From NCBI RefSeq assembly GCF_963855985.1, contig NC_087109.1:8204001-8268000 (forward strand): DNA of 64,000 bases, in the 5' to 3' direction. Position 1 is the stretch's first letter; each line of letters starts with the position of its first letter. The notes beneath the pieces are model-generated. The model saw nothing but the letters and a program-made list of their open reading frames with translations. It had not been told where the DNA came from and did no database searches. The stretch is from Ostrinia nubilalis (Eukaryota; Arthropoda; Insecta; Lepidoptera; Crambidae). The translations under genes and the position numbers were made by a program. Shown piece by piece: positions 26,901 to 35,355 of this stretch.

Positions 26901-29900
26901 CACAATTGCTTAGTAAGGGCCTGTTTCGCCACTTCTGGATAAGTTGTGGATAGCCTGTCTGACGGATCATTTGACACATTTTTATAGAAAATACGTGCTA
27001 GCTAGATTGATCCGACACTTACCGAATGAATGCCGGACATTAGTCTGTACGAGATTAGAATGGTTCTCTAACAACTGAAAAACAACAAGGCACCGTTGTC
27101 ACGGCTGAGCTTCTGAAAGCAGGCGGAACGCCGTTACTAAAGGCTTTTCAGAAACTGTTCGATTCCATCATCCTCGAAGGAATAACGCCTACGGCATGGC
27201 AAAGAAGTATGGTGATACTCCTCTTCAAAAAAGGCGACAAGACCTTGTTGAAGAATTATAGACCCATTTCGCTTCTGAGCCATGTCTACAAGGTCTTTTC
27301 AATAGTCATTACGAATTGTCACGCTAGCAGGCTCGACAACTTTCAGCCCACCGAACAAGACATGGGCAGTGCTGCAGTTGCAGCAAATTGACTATCGATA
27401 CATTAAAGTGTTGAAAAGCTTGTACAAATACGCCACACTGACAGTCCGTTTCAAGATCAGGACCCGAAACCTATCCAGTTGCAGCGAGGGGTGAGATAAG
27501 GAGACGTCATCACCACCGCCCTGGAAGATGTTTTCAAGTTTCTGGGCTGGAGCGGATTCAGCATAAATATCAACGACGAGCACATCACCCAGTCAGCAGA
27601 CGATATCGTAGTCATGGTTGAGATCGTGGAAGATCTAGGCACAATGCTCTAGGTAGGTCCAACTTTGAAAAAAAGGTCAATCATCGAATGCAGCTCGGCT
27701 GGGCAGCCTTCGGGAAGTTTCACGATATTTTCACGCGCTGTGTCCCTCGCGTCGCCGCTCCGCTTTAAATCCGCTTTGAATCCGCTTGCAATCCGCAAGG
27801 GCCTTAAAACTCAGAGGCACACTGATGTTCAAATACCGTAGCCGAGTCCTAAAGCCGCGGTACGCGTTTACCACGAAAAGAGTGATCAAGACAGCAATAT
27901 CTCACTCACACGTTTCATGCCTTGTTTATTAGTAATAAAACATTGAAACATTACAAATAATATCACATATAAACAACAAAATTAAAATTAAAACTAAATG
28001 TATTTTGTCGAGAACACTGAGAATATTCCCGGGAGCGTTCTCGGTTCTCGAGAATATTCTCACTGGGAATATTGCCGGGAACGAGAACTTTCTCAGCGGC
28101 ACATCTCTAGTCACACCTCCGGTTGCAATGAAACATTTGGTTACTGCATTCACAATTTTCATTCAATTTGTGTGTAGCATATACTAAAATCATCGTAATT
28201 AAATATACTTTCCACACAATAGTCAAAAAAATATCTTCTTATAATTATTTCGAATTGAGAAAGCGAAATACGTTGGTCACACGATTTTAGGTACCTAAAA
28301 TTTTGAGTAATAATACAAGATTGCCGTTAAACCGAACACCAGCAACCAATCACAGCATTCTATTCGGTTAACGTCAGTCGCGCTCCGGCCATTGGGGAGG
28401 TGAGATAGGTCGATCGTCGCTCCGCGAAAAAAATACGTACCTTTTTGTGATTATCCACAGACATACCGTCGCTTGCTTGAACAACATTTTCTACCTCTAA
28501 AATTTAAACAATTTAATTGAAACTTAGGCCATTGAAAACTTAACATGTTAGGCTTATTTGTGTAGTATTCGACTTGAACCGTTAAATTCAAATTTAAGGA
28601 TAATTCATAAAAAACTAAAATTTTCGTCACCTTCGTGGCATCACCTTCGTGGTGTTTTATACACAAAGGTGATTTTAGGCCACGAAAGTGATTTCTTGCT
28701 TTGGTTTATTTTAAAATATAGTGACTGGTGTTTATGTTTTTACAATATTTTAATAACTAATAAATTATACGTGGTAAGTAGAGTTTAGAACATCAATAAA
28801 AAAATAAGGGCCTCGAATTTTTGTTGTCTGTCTGTCTGTCTATCTGTATGACTGTATGTATGTCTGTATGTCTGTATATACAGGGTGTTAGGTAAATGGG
28901 TATATGAGCCGACACTAGCCCATGTTAACATGGTCATATAAATGGTATGGTGAAGTCAGAGATTTGATATCATCATATTATTTTTTTTAATTTTCATACA
29001 AAATAAATTTTATAAATTCCGATTTGTATGAAAATTTAAATAATTAAAATGAAGATATCAATTTTCTGACTTCACCATACCATTTATATGACCATGTTAA
29101 CATGGGCTAGTGTCGGCTCATATACCCATTTACCTAACACCCTGTATATGTGACTGTGTATCTGTTTGTAAGATAAATTTAATCTGAAATTTGAGTTAAA
29201 AGTTGTACAACAAAAATAAAGGCCTCAATAAAAAATATATTTTTGTTGAGGGACTGATAATCAGTTAGAGTTCTTTTTTATTGAGGCACTGATAATCCTT
29301 TTTTTTGCTTCTTTAGCATTTCAGAATGCCTCCAGTATCACCCTTAAAACCAATTGCGTAGAATCTTGTAACTTAGTAGGTGACGTTATCGGTAAAATTT
29401 TATCTTGTATTTAAGTAGGTACCTATTTATATTATGTTATTGCTATTTATCTATGAAAATAAGACAAAATATATGTTTTATAAACATTTAAGAGTCATTT
29501 ACAGTAGTAAAGTTTGAAAAAAATATTGCTGTGAAGTACAGAATCACTTTCGTGGCATCAAAAAATTCAAAACGTTAAAGCTTCCAAACGAGACTCACTA
29601 TTTGACTGATTTACTGAGAATACATTCTTCCCATCAAGCGCTACAATTTTTGTTTACAAAAAGTTGAAATAAGTTAGAAATAAAATTTGCCACGAAGGTG
29701 ACGATGAGAACCGTGGCGATGAGAAATACCCATTTTGGGTTGGCCGCCATTTTGTCTCAAAAGAACCTACTCATTTATTGTCTGTCTATAATTTTATTCG
29801 TATCTTTTTCAACTAAAGTGTCTTCTAATTCTAATATTTTAGCTGAAGCCCTAGGCTCCGGCCGCTGCCCGCCTCCCAATAAAATCCACACCTACAGCAA

Positions 29901-30461
29901 GAAGGCAACCTGCAAGCAGGACTACGAATGCAAGAACGGGATGATCTGCTGCACCAATCCTGCGCACGTCAAGTCCTGCACCTACCCTGAGCCCTATAAT
30001 GGAGGGAATGGAGGCAGCTATATGTATTCATGTGAGTTTTTTTTATGCAGAGCATAGGTATTTCGTCTTAATCACACCTGTTGTTAAGTGATGTTCCTTG
30101 ATAGTGCTTAGTGCCTATTCAGAGTCTTCCAGTGACTTGGCCCACTTTAAGCTTGGTCCACGGGTCAAGTCACTGGTTTGAATTTTTAAACAGTTTTTCT
30201 TCCAGTAATTTCATCGTCGCGAAATTGTAGAGGTTGGTGGACTAACCAAACCAAACATAAACATACCTCTAGAAACGTTTTTTTTAATTTATAGTAAGTA
30301 TACCTACCTAATAATATGTATTCCCAAGCTGGGTATTTAAACTAGTTTTTCTTTCTACAGCTAGCGGCACTAGTGTTCACTGCGAGGGTGTGAAGTGCCA
30401 GCCCTTCGAAGTCTGCAAGCCGGACCCCATCACCAAGAGACTGAAGTGTTCTCGGCCTTAG
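11970..30461 (+). CDS. Secreted WAP-like protein, gene 2 (paralogue of gene 1)
   Basis: Secure exons are 29843-30031 and 30361-30461. They encode a WAP-like domain (GRCPPP, KATC, YECKNGMICC, VKSC) and a four-cysteine module (VHCEGVKC, FEVCK, LKC) ending SRP-stop, with the same phase-1 junction as gene 1. Probable 5' exons are 11970-11973 (ATGG before GTAAGT) and one from 16549 (after TTTACAG), which would give MDSRLLLCVVVAVLAVAQ, a convincing signal peptide. Gene 1 likewise needs an exon ending one base after its ATG. The weak point is exon 2: no phase-1 donor is visible after 16598, so the link to 29843 is inferred. An open frame from an ATG at 29698 runs into exon 3, but that ATG lies inside a transposon ending at 29732, and a good acceptor (CTAATATTTTAG) precedes 29843. 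Compared with gene 1, two WAP cysteines (second and seventh) are missing. Function unknown; secretion likely. Confidence 0.65.
13110..13433 (+). pseudogene. Broken transposon-type ORF
   Basis: A Lys/Arg-rich N-terminus (MDRKSWKYRKRSSAIKKK) is followed by a frameshift and an acidic serine-rich segment. The composition and its position between the CCCAACTAGCACA ends argue for a decayed transposon protein rather than a host gene. A later open stretch at about 13440-13700 may be a further fragment. No named domain could be assigned. Confidence 0.35.
13990..14130 (+). repeat. LINE 3' tail
   Basis: Contains AAAGTTTCATCAAAATTCGT, GTAGTTTTTGCGGGAAAGAG and ACTTTCGCATTTATAATATT, followed by a TAGTAGGAT simple repeat. 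This is the usual 3' end of a widespread insect non-LTR retrotransposon. Confidence 0.7.
16850..17175. repeat. Two-unit tandem repeat, about 160-bp period
   Basis: Units at about 16850-17010 and 17020-17175 share TATAATAATAGAA, GTTCCACTTTTA, ACATATT, a CATCTGACAC segment and AACTCCTAT in the same order at roughly 75-80% identity. No coding interpretation is supported. Confidence 0.6.
17236..18312. mobile_element. Composite: inverted arms around two minus-strand RTE 3' ends
   Basis: About 17236-17340 and 18228-18312 are inverted copies of each other (TGCATAATCGCAAGACTTC, AATGTTATC, TGTGGCCC). Between them lie two RTE 3' ends on the minus strand, about 17965-18180 (GRPPTRWTDDLVKVAGGACM) and 17615-17765 ([20 protein letters not shown]). 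These account for the 153-codon minus-strand frame at 17648-18109. The arrangement suggests LINE fragments nested in a foldback DNA element. Confidence 0.6.
18430..19470. other. Unassigned AT-rich stretch
   Basis: A 110-codon open frame at 18641-18973 has no recognisable domain, and its composition does not differ from the surrounding AT-rich DNA, so it is not called as a gene. No tRNA and no other repeat with readable ends was seen here. Confidence 0.3.
19474..19654. mobile_element. Foldback MITE with AATGAGGGTTTTCGCG ends
   Basis: Inverted arms of about 80 bp: AATGAGGGTTTTCGCGGTTG at the left and its near-exact complement (CGCGAAAACCCTCATT) at the right. ATGCTGCATGATTGGT and its complement flank the short loop. 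Non-coding. Confidence 0.8.
20993..21108 (+). promoter_or_regulatory. Candidate core promoter (TATA + Inr + DPE) and non-coding first exon
   Basis: TATAAAA at 20993-20999 lies 32 bp before an arthropod initiator TCAGT (21023-21027, A+1 at 21025). GGTCA at 21052-21056, which is +28 to +32, fits the downstream promoter element RGWYV. The following 80 bp are GC-rich and end at a possible donor GACAG/GTAGCT (exon to 21108). The only ATG in this exon reaches a stop after eight codons, so it would be a 5' UTR exon. Which gene it serves is unknown. It lies inside the proposed 16.6-29.8 kb intron of WAP gene 2 and 14 kb before PTPDC1 exon 1a. Confidence 0.45.
21600..23150 (+). mobile_element. Degenerate R1-like LINE remnant
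   Basis: Frame fragments include CGPVWG near 21640, then LPVLEEWVRRHDRLTQRATQ followed by VLPGHGCFGLFLHRIGRE (about 22070-22190). This is typical of the C-terminal region of R1-clade reverse transcriptases. A fragment at about 22795-22900 (SQKEAVERGSERPQPTLR) and a 3' UTR with ACCCCACATAACCCAC (23085-23100) appear to continue it, separated by an insertion at about 22330-22700. Stops and frameshifts throughout. Confidence 0.6.
23590..23706. mobile_element. Short MITE with GGCTGAGTT end, copy B (right end lost)
   Basis: Starts TTTAGGCTGAGTTGTACC and carries the same interior as 10142-10265 (AACAATAACCGATGTTTTTG, GTTTGACAGATTTTTG). The right end stops at TGGTGCAACAC, 5 bp before the next transposon begins at 23711. 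Confidence 0.65.
23811..25913. mobile_element. Unclassified TIR DNA element with ATTACC motif array, copy B (2103 bp)
   Basis: Ends GGGTCATTCCACCGG and, on the other strand, CGGTCATTCTCCGG, with the 4-bp duplication AAAA (23807-23810, 25914-25917). The empty site is visible in 40060-41597. The motif GATTACCCCGACC or close variants occurs at about 23993, 24189, 24349, 24535, 24548, 25702 and 25725, with one inverted copy near the right end (25869, GGTCGGGGTAATC). Same architecture as 1472-3875, but that element uses TAATTACCGT. It contains an RTE-like LINE fragment at about 24680-25490. Confidence 0.7.
24680..25490 (+). pseudogene. RTE-like reverse transcriptase fragment
   Basis: Frames with stops encode KTPGLDLITAEML, IWMEEELPDDWHKGL, then VKPVLLYGRETWKVTK, FFSRCLHRILQ and WNPQGKCKRGRAKKT-like segments. 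These are conserved in RTE-type non-LTR elements. Internal parts of the polymerase domain are missing, so this is a deleted and frameshifted copy. Confidence 0.65.
26037..28110. mobile_element. hAT-type element with GAATATTCTCGGGAGCG subterminal repeats (2074 bp)
   Basis: The 8-bp duplication TCACACCT (26029-26036 and 28111-28118) is confirmed by the empty site in the inverted copy at 40060-41597. Ends: ATTGATGTGCCG at the left and CTAGAGATGTGCCG (complement) at the right. The motif GAATATTCTCGGGAGCG and variants recurs within about 250 bp of each end (for example 26080-26105, 26250-26295, 28015-28085). It carries an RTE fragment at about 27050-27700. No hAT transposase seen. Confidence 0.75.
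27050..27700 (+). pseudogene. RTE reverse transcriptase fragment
   Basis: Readable pieces in shifting frames: LFKKGDKTLLKNYRPISLLS, HVYKVFSIVITN, then TLTVRFKIRTRN and IQLQRGV-like segments. These match the lepidopteran RTE palm region around the YRPISLLS motif. The region encoding the catalytic FADD box is damaged. Nested in the hAT element. Confidence 0.7.
28881..29144. mobile_element. 264-bp palindromic MITE, TA-flanked, copy 2
   Basis: Same length, ends and arms as 4799-5062, differing at only a few positions around the centre. It sits in a TCTG/TATG microsatellite, and the matching site in the inverted copy near 40630 lacks it. Confidence 0.85.
29843..30031 (+). CDS. Exon 3 of WAP gene 2
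   Basis: Acceptor CTAATATTTTAG before 29843, donor GTGAGT at 30032. Encodes AEALGSGRCPPPNK through SYMYS, entering and leaving in phase 1. The coding part carries six of the eight WAP cysteines; the positions equivalent to cysteines 2 and 7 of gene 1 are occupied by other residues. Confidence 0.85.
30361..30461 (+). CDS. Last exon of WAP gene 2
   Basis: Acceptor TTTCTTTCTACAG; encodes the four-cysteine module VHCEGVKC, FEVCKPDP, RLKCSRP and a TAG stop. Length 101 bp, identical to the last exon of gene 1, with about 65% protein identity over the module. Confidence 0.9.
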
Positions 30462-30481
30462 ACCTTAGTTTAAAAAAAAAT

Positions 30482-31135
30482 GGCCAAGTGCGTGTCGTGC
30501 GTGACACGCGCAGTGTAGGGTTCCGTAGTTGTCCGTCGTTACCACAATATATTTTAGAAGCAAGCAATTACTTCATATAAAGTCACTTTTCATATTTTCT
30601 TCTAAGAAATTTTTACTGGTTAAGAAATGTTATAATACCTACATGAGTCAAATGACTTTTACTCTTAAACTAACTTATGTATCTTAACCGTTATAGTTTT
30701 CCTTGAAAGTTCATAAAAAGCAGTATTATTCCGAATTTTTCCAGATGTTTCAGCACAGTTTAGTTTTTAGAAGGGGGGAGACGCCCTACTCGAACAAAAA
30801 TTGGCACTTTAAACTTTAATAATTTGCAAACAGATCCCTAAATGGAAAAATAGTCTTAGAAACCTAAGCCATTTTAAAAGAGCTATCCAACGATACCCCA
30901 CACAATGGGGTAGAATATGAAAAAAAATCACTAAAAAACCCCACTTTACATGTAGGTAAGGCATTTTTTTTCAAAATTTTGTTTTTTCCGTTTTGTCGGC
31001 GTGAATATACATACTTCCACAAAATTACAGCTCCAATACAGTGCCAATATAGTTTCCAAGCAAAACCTTGGACAGACAGACAGACATATCGAAACTATAA
31101 GGGTTCCTTGTCAGGACTACGGAACCCTAAAAAAG
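30482..31135. mobile_element. Lepidopteran AGGGTTCCGTAG-type repeat
   Basis: Starts GGCCAAGTGCGTGTCGTGCG ... GTAGGGTTCCGTAG and ends CAGGACTACGGAACCCTAAA, with inverted AGGGTTCCGTAG termini. Non-coding. It begins about 20 bp after the WAP gene 2 stop codon, so it probably forms part of the 3' UTR. Confidence 0.7.
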
Positions 31136-31636
31136 GTTTTACAGACCTCTTGCTGTAGGTCTAAATGACGACATTATACGTTTTATAAGCTTTGCGAACG
31201 CAATTCACAATGAACTGTGTCCATATTTTGTTTGCCTTTGTATTGTAACTAACTTAAATATACATATGTGTATCATAATAAAATATTTTTACTATTTACT
31301 TTAAAAGTGTTTTCTTTATAATGACCACAGAATAATGTAAACTAGGTCTACATCATAATTTGAAAAATATATTAGTTTGAGGTCACATCAGCTTACAAAA
31401 TTCCTCATTGAATCTATCAAGCCGTTAAAACATCCACGTGGGAAAAGCAACGGGGAATGGCTACTCAATTCTACCTGCAAACAAAGCGCATTGGAAAATC
31501 CACTATAAATTCAATAAATAATCTATTTACGTTTACTTTTCTTGTCACGTCCAAGTTCACAAACCAGAGGACGTTGTACAATATAAAATGTACACTATGC
31601 ATGCATTTAAATATAGCTAAGGTATAAATAAAGTCC

Positions 31637-32665
31637 ACAAGGTGCACCGACGACCTCATAATGGTAGCAGGAAGGCGCTGCCGCGCTGGATGCAGGCCGC
31701 TACCACCCGCGCGATATGGAAATCATTGGGGAAGGCCTATGTTCAGCAGTGGACGTCCTATGGTGCTATGCCTGGAATAATGAAGGTATAAATAAAGGAA
31801 ACACACAAGTAAGTAACTACACAATATTGAATCAAGCGACCGCCCATTTTTACGACCAAATTGCCCAGCGCACGTAATTCATACAGCTTTTCCAAATAAA
31901 AAAAATCCGACCAAGTGCGTGTCGTGACACGCGCTGTGTAGGGTTCCGTAGTTGTCCGTTTATTTCATCTAAGTTACTTTTAATGTTTTCTTATAAGGAT
32001 TTTTTATTAGTTAAGAAATCTTACACAAATAAGTTGAACGAATATGTCCGTTTTCACCATGAATCCCTAATTTTTAAGCGACCCACAGTAACACAAAACA
32101 GGAATTTTGATTTTATAGGGTCACTTAAATTTAGGGATTGATGTTGAAAACCTTAAACTAACTGATCTATCTGTCTTAACCGTTAAATAGTTTTGAAAGG
32201 CATCATGAAATTTGACGTCCACTGCTGAACAAAGCCTGCATCCAGCGCCTTCCTACTACCTTTAGAGGTCGTCGGACGTCCCCCACCTACGCTGCGTTTT
32301 CCGATACGTGGCGTCCACTCCAGAACCTTGCTGCCCCATCGGCTGTCAGTTCTGCGTACCTACTACTTACTGTGCTCTGCCACTTCAATGCCAAATCATC
32401 TTGCTAATTCGTCGGTCTATAGCTACTTTAGTTCGTTTACAACGACGACAAAACTACGAGTAACTATAACCCCCTTACTTAATAATAATCATACATACGT
32501 TGAACGCTCGTTTAAAGTGAGTTTTTACCTCAGTTTTTACCTATTAGTACCTATGAAAACGTAATTTTAAAGTAATATTCAACGCGTGTGTATTTTTTAT
32601 TAATAAGTTTTTTTATTAAAAAGGACACTAGGGTTCCTTATGAGGACTAACGGAACCCTGAAAAG
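31637..32665. repeat. Repeat cluster: RTE tail, AGGGTTCCGTAG element and nested foldback
   Basis: A plus-strand RTE 3' end lies at about 31637-31764. A second AGGGTTCCGTAG element runs from about 31909 to 32665 and contains a foldback (about 32041-32157, CCGTTTTCACCATGAATCCC) and a minus-strand RTE tail (about 32217-32345). No gene is supported here. Confidence 0.6.
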
Positions 32666-35197
32666 GGCGATAACTTTCTGCCGCGCGGCTGTATTGTGTA
32701 GTCAATACCAACAGTCATTCCTTGGCTCGGATTGCGTCGTGCCGCGGCGGTCGCGCGCCGCAAATCACGCGAAATTTTAAAAACTTCTCTGATAATTACA
32801 ATGGACCGGTTAAAAAAATAATGTGGTGAAATGGAAGGGATAATGTTGATATTCCCTCAAATGGTTTAATTCCTTGTAATTTCACAATATTTTCATGATT
32901 TCTATGAAAATTTAAGTGTAAACTATAAGTTCCTAAAAAAAGCTTAGCTGATGAAGCGCATTACTGTAATCTATGCTATGTTTGCTTTAATTTATTGTTA
33001 TAAAATCCTTATTATTATTTATTTAATCTACTTTGTTCTCACTTTATTATTTTTCATATTTTTACCCAAAATACAATTATTCATAAAATACATACCTATG
33101 TTTAACCCTTCAGGCTACCCAGTAGCCTCAGAAGAAAAGACAGTTACCAAATTACCACTGTGAAATAGGATAGCAGCTTCTCAGATTTACAGATTCCACA
33201 GCCTTTAGATAGTTATTATATCCTTATAGTTTCATATAAGTAGTACACCCCGTAAATTTTAAAGGATGATCAATATTCCATGTTCTTTTATGCACACAGT
33301 ATGCATCATACTTAAAACAAGTTACTCAATAAATAACAAAGATTAAAAGATCATGGGGCTTTACAAAAAGTTGTCAGGCGTTGAACACTTGTTTAAATTG
33401 TCATTTACTTGGAAATGTCATTTAAAAAACATACACCATATTATATTTTAATATCATTTAAATATGACTTCTAAAAACTCCTTTCAAGGGCGCACGTTTG
33501 CTCGTAGCCAGGGAGATGGGAGAATTGATCCAACTCACTTTCCATTTGACCCTATACGAGTATGTAGGACATAGGCAATTCCAAAAAAGCACGCGATCTT
33601 TATTTACTATTTGCAGAACTAATGTACACCATTAACTTTCACATTTCTATTTATAGCACTGCGTTAGTTGGTAGAGTATGCATTTGTTCGTAGTCGAAAT
33701 AATTCGTAACACGTAGCGATATTTTCGTAGCAAGCAACTTTTTCAGTTTCATTAACATTTTCTTATTTATCTAGCAATTCCAGTAAGAAATGTCTAGTTT
33801 AATTTTCTAGAAATCTCCAAATAGAAGATGAAAGAATGTAGGTAACAGTTTCATTAACATTTTCTTATTTATCTAGCAATTCCAGTAAGAAATGTCTAGT
33901 TTAATTTTCTAGAAATCTCCAAATAGAAGATGAAAGAATGTAGGTACCAGATGTGGTTCAGTTAAGACTCGTATCATTTTAATGATCTTTAGAAAACTCA
34001 ATTTTCGCATCCATGATTTTAACTTTTTATTTGGATGAACATCCTCCTAACAGGAGTACTTTTTATGGTTCCGTAGCCAAATGGCAAAAAACGGAACCCT
34101 TATTTTTTTTTTAAACGTTATGTGATAAGATCAAAACCCTCATCCCATAATACCGGTGTAGAGCTGCAGAATTGTATATGTGTAACCTATGACGACTTGA
34201 CAGCCTTTTACATACTAATTCGTGTAGAATCGATGGCCATCACTTATTCACGAGAGCGTGCATCGGCGGAACTTGCGGCCTGTTATAAATAGACACGATT
34301 AAAAAATATTTAATGAGATACAATGTTGAGCTAAAAAATTTAGGGGGAAAATCATCTTTAAAAAATTAGGGAACCTATCCCACCACTGCTACTCCTGTAT
34401 GTCCAGGGTTGACAGCTTAGCCTCCAATGAAACCCAGGTTCAGTAGTCCCGGGGATACATAAATTCAGGATCATACCTAAAAGTGCTTTTGGTAAAACTG
34501 TGCTATCAAGAAAAATCAATCACGAGGTCATTTATAATTCCACATAATGTTTTGTGATCCATCTATGGACGATTATTTTCCAGTGACTTATTATTCCCCC
34601 CCCCCCCCCCTAGCTTATAATCGCCTGTGATCAATGATCATTAATAGCTAATAAAGGAGTTTTTAGAAGTGTTTGTTAATTTATAGCTGCAGTTCTTTTT
34701 AATGATAGTTAAGTAGTTTTTCCTGAAAAACCAAGTCACGTTGCAATCGAAGAAAGTTTTTAACTGAAATTATGAAGGAAAAGAAAGCTTTGTGTTATTT
34801 AAGTTTAGTGAAGCGTATAATATTTATAAATAAGTACTTATGTAACTTATCATCATCAGCTTACACCAAATATTTTGTTTTGAACGACTCCGTTTTGCAC
34901 TTAGCTTAGATTTTTTTACTACTATTGCACTAGACCACCGTTAACCGTTGAGTTGCACCACCTAATTTTAACAGTAGGTAACTACAACGATAACCGGCGT
35001 TTTTTGTATGGAGTTTGACAGCTTTTTGACGTTTGTCAATGTTACAGTAAGGGTGCAACCTAGCCTTAATAATTTAAACTAAACAAGTTATCAAACCAAT
35101 ATAACTTTCAAAAAGTGTAGCTCTATGAAATGAAAGAAGTTTTCAACCCTGATTACTCAACTATCGTCTCAAAATACGAAAACAAGTCCAAGGAAGC
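32666..35197. other. Intergenic region before PTPDC1 exon 1a
   Basis: Holds a 102-bp perfect or near-perfect tandem duplication (33742-33947), a decayed repeat at about 34380-34460 related to 38590-38730, a poly-C run near 34597-34610 and the MITE copy at 34941-35069. A 70-codon hydrophobic frame at 32951-33163 is extremely AT-rich and is not considered a gene. Confidence 0.45.
34941..35069. mobile_element. Short MITE with GAGTTGCACC ends, copy C
   Basis: TTGAGTTGCACCACC at the left and GGTGCAACCTAGCCTTAA at the right; interior matches 10142-10265 (GATAACCGGCGTTTTTTGTA, TTTGACGTTTGTCAATG). Ends about 130 bp upstream of the PTPDC1 start in exon 1a. Confidence 0.65.
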
Positions 35198-35355
35198 ATG
35201 TCTCCGGAGACGAGCGGCGACACCGCCGACTCAGTGGAAGCTGGCTGCCCGCTGTGGGAACGGCTGGGGCGCGCGCGCGGCGTGTGCGCGCGGCTGTGCC
35301 GGCGCCGGCGCAGACGTGTGGCGCCCGACCACGCCACCAACGGGAAGACGCCCAG
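35198..35355 (+). CDS. PTPDC1: PTPDC1 alternative first coding exon 1a
   Basis: Starts MSPETSGDTADSVEAG and runs through an arginine-rich stretch (RLCRRRRRRVAPDHA) to GKTPR. It ends with two bases of a codon (AG) before GTTCGT, matching the single base that opens exon 2. It is much more GC-rich than its surroundings. The choice of ATG is by context only; an upstream frame from 35130 is out of frame with the protein. Confidence 0.65.

Larger units (their letters stand above)
23711..29732. mobile_element. Unclassified TIR element with TGGGTA ends, copy 1, carrying nested insertions
   Basis: Left end TGGGTACTTCTCATTTTCAC; right end, on the other strand, TGGGTATTTCTCATCGCCAC. Element sequence occupies 23711-23810, 25918-26036, 28111-28878 and 29145-29732, about 1.57 kb in total. 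It is interrupted by elements at 23811-25913, 26037-28110 and 28881-29144. Aligning it with the inverted copy 40060-41597 shows that copy without any of the three insertions. The right half has six copies of CACGAARGTGA in both orientations (about 28625, 28637, 28665, 28680, 29547, 29691). Flanking dinucleotides are TT/TT here and AG/AG at copy 2. No transposase found. Confidence 0.75.

Noticed and set aside
29698..29842. ATG at 29698 as the start of WAP gene 2, giving a hydrophobic leader
   Set aside because: The ATG lies inside the TGGGTA transposon, whose right end is at 29732 by comparison with 40060. A good polypyrimidine acceptor precedes 29843 in the phase used by gene 1. The hydrophobic reading is what AT-rich intron DNA gives.
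32951..33163. Small membrane protein of 70 codons
   Set aside because: Ile/Leu/Phe/Tyr-rich translation of very AT-rich DNA, with no start context or neighbouring exon to support it.
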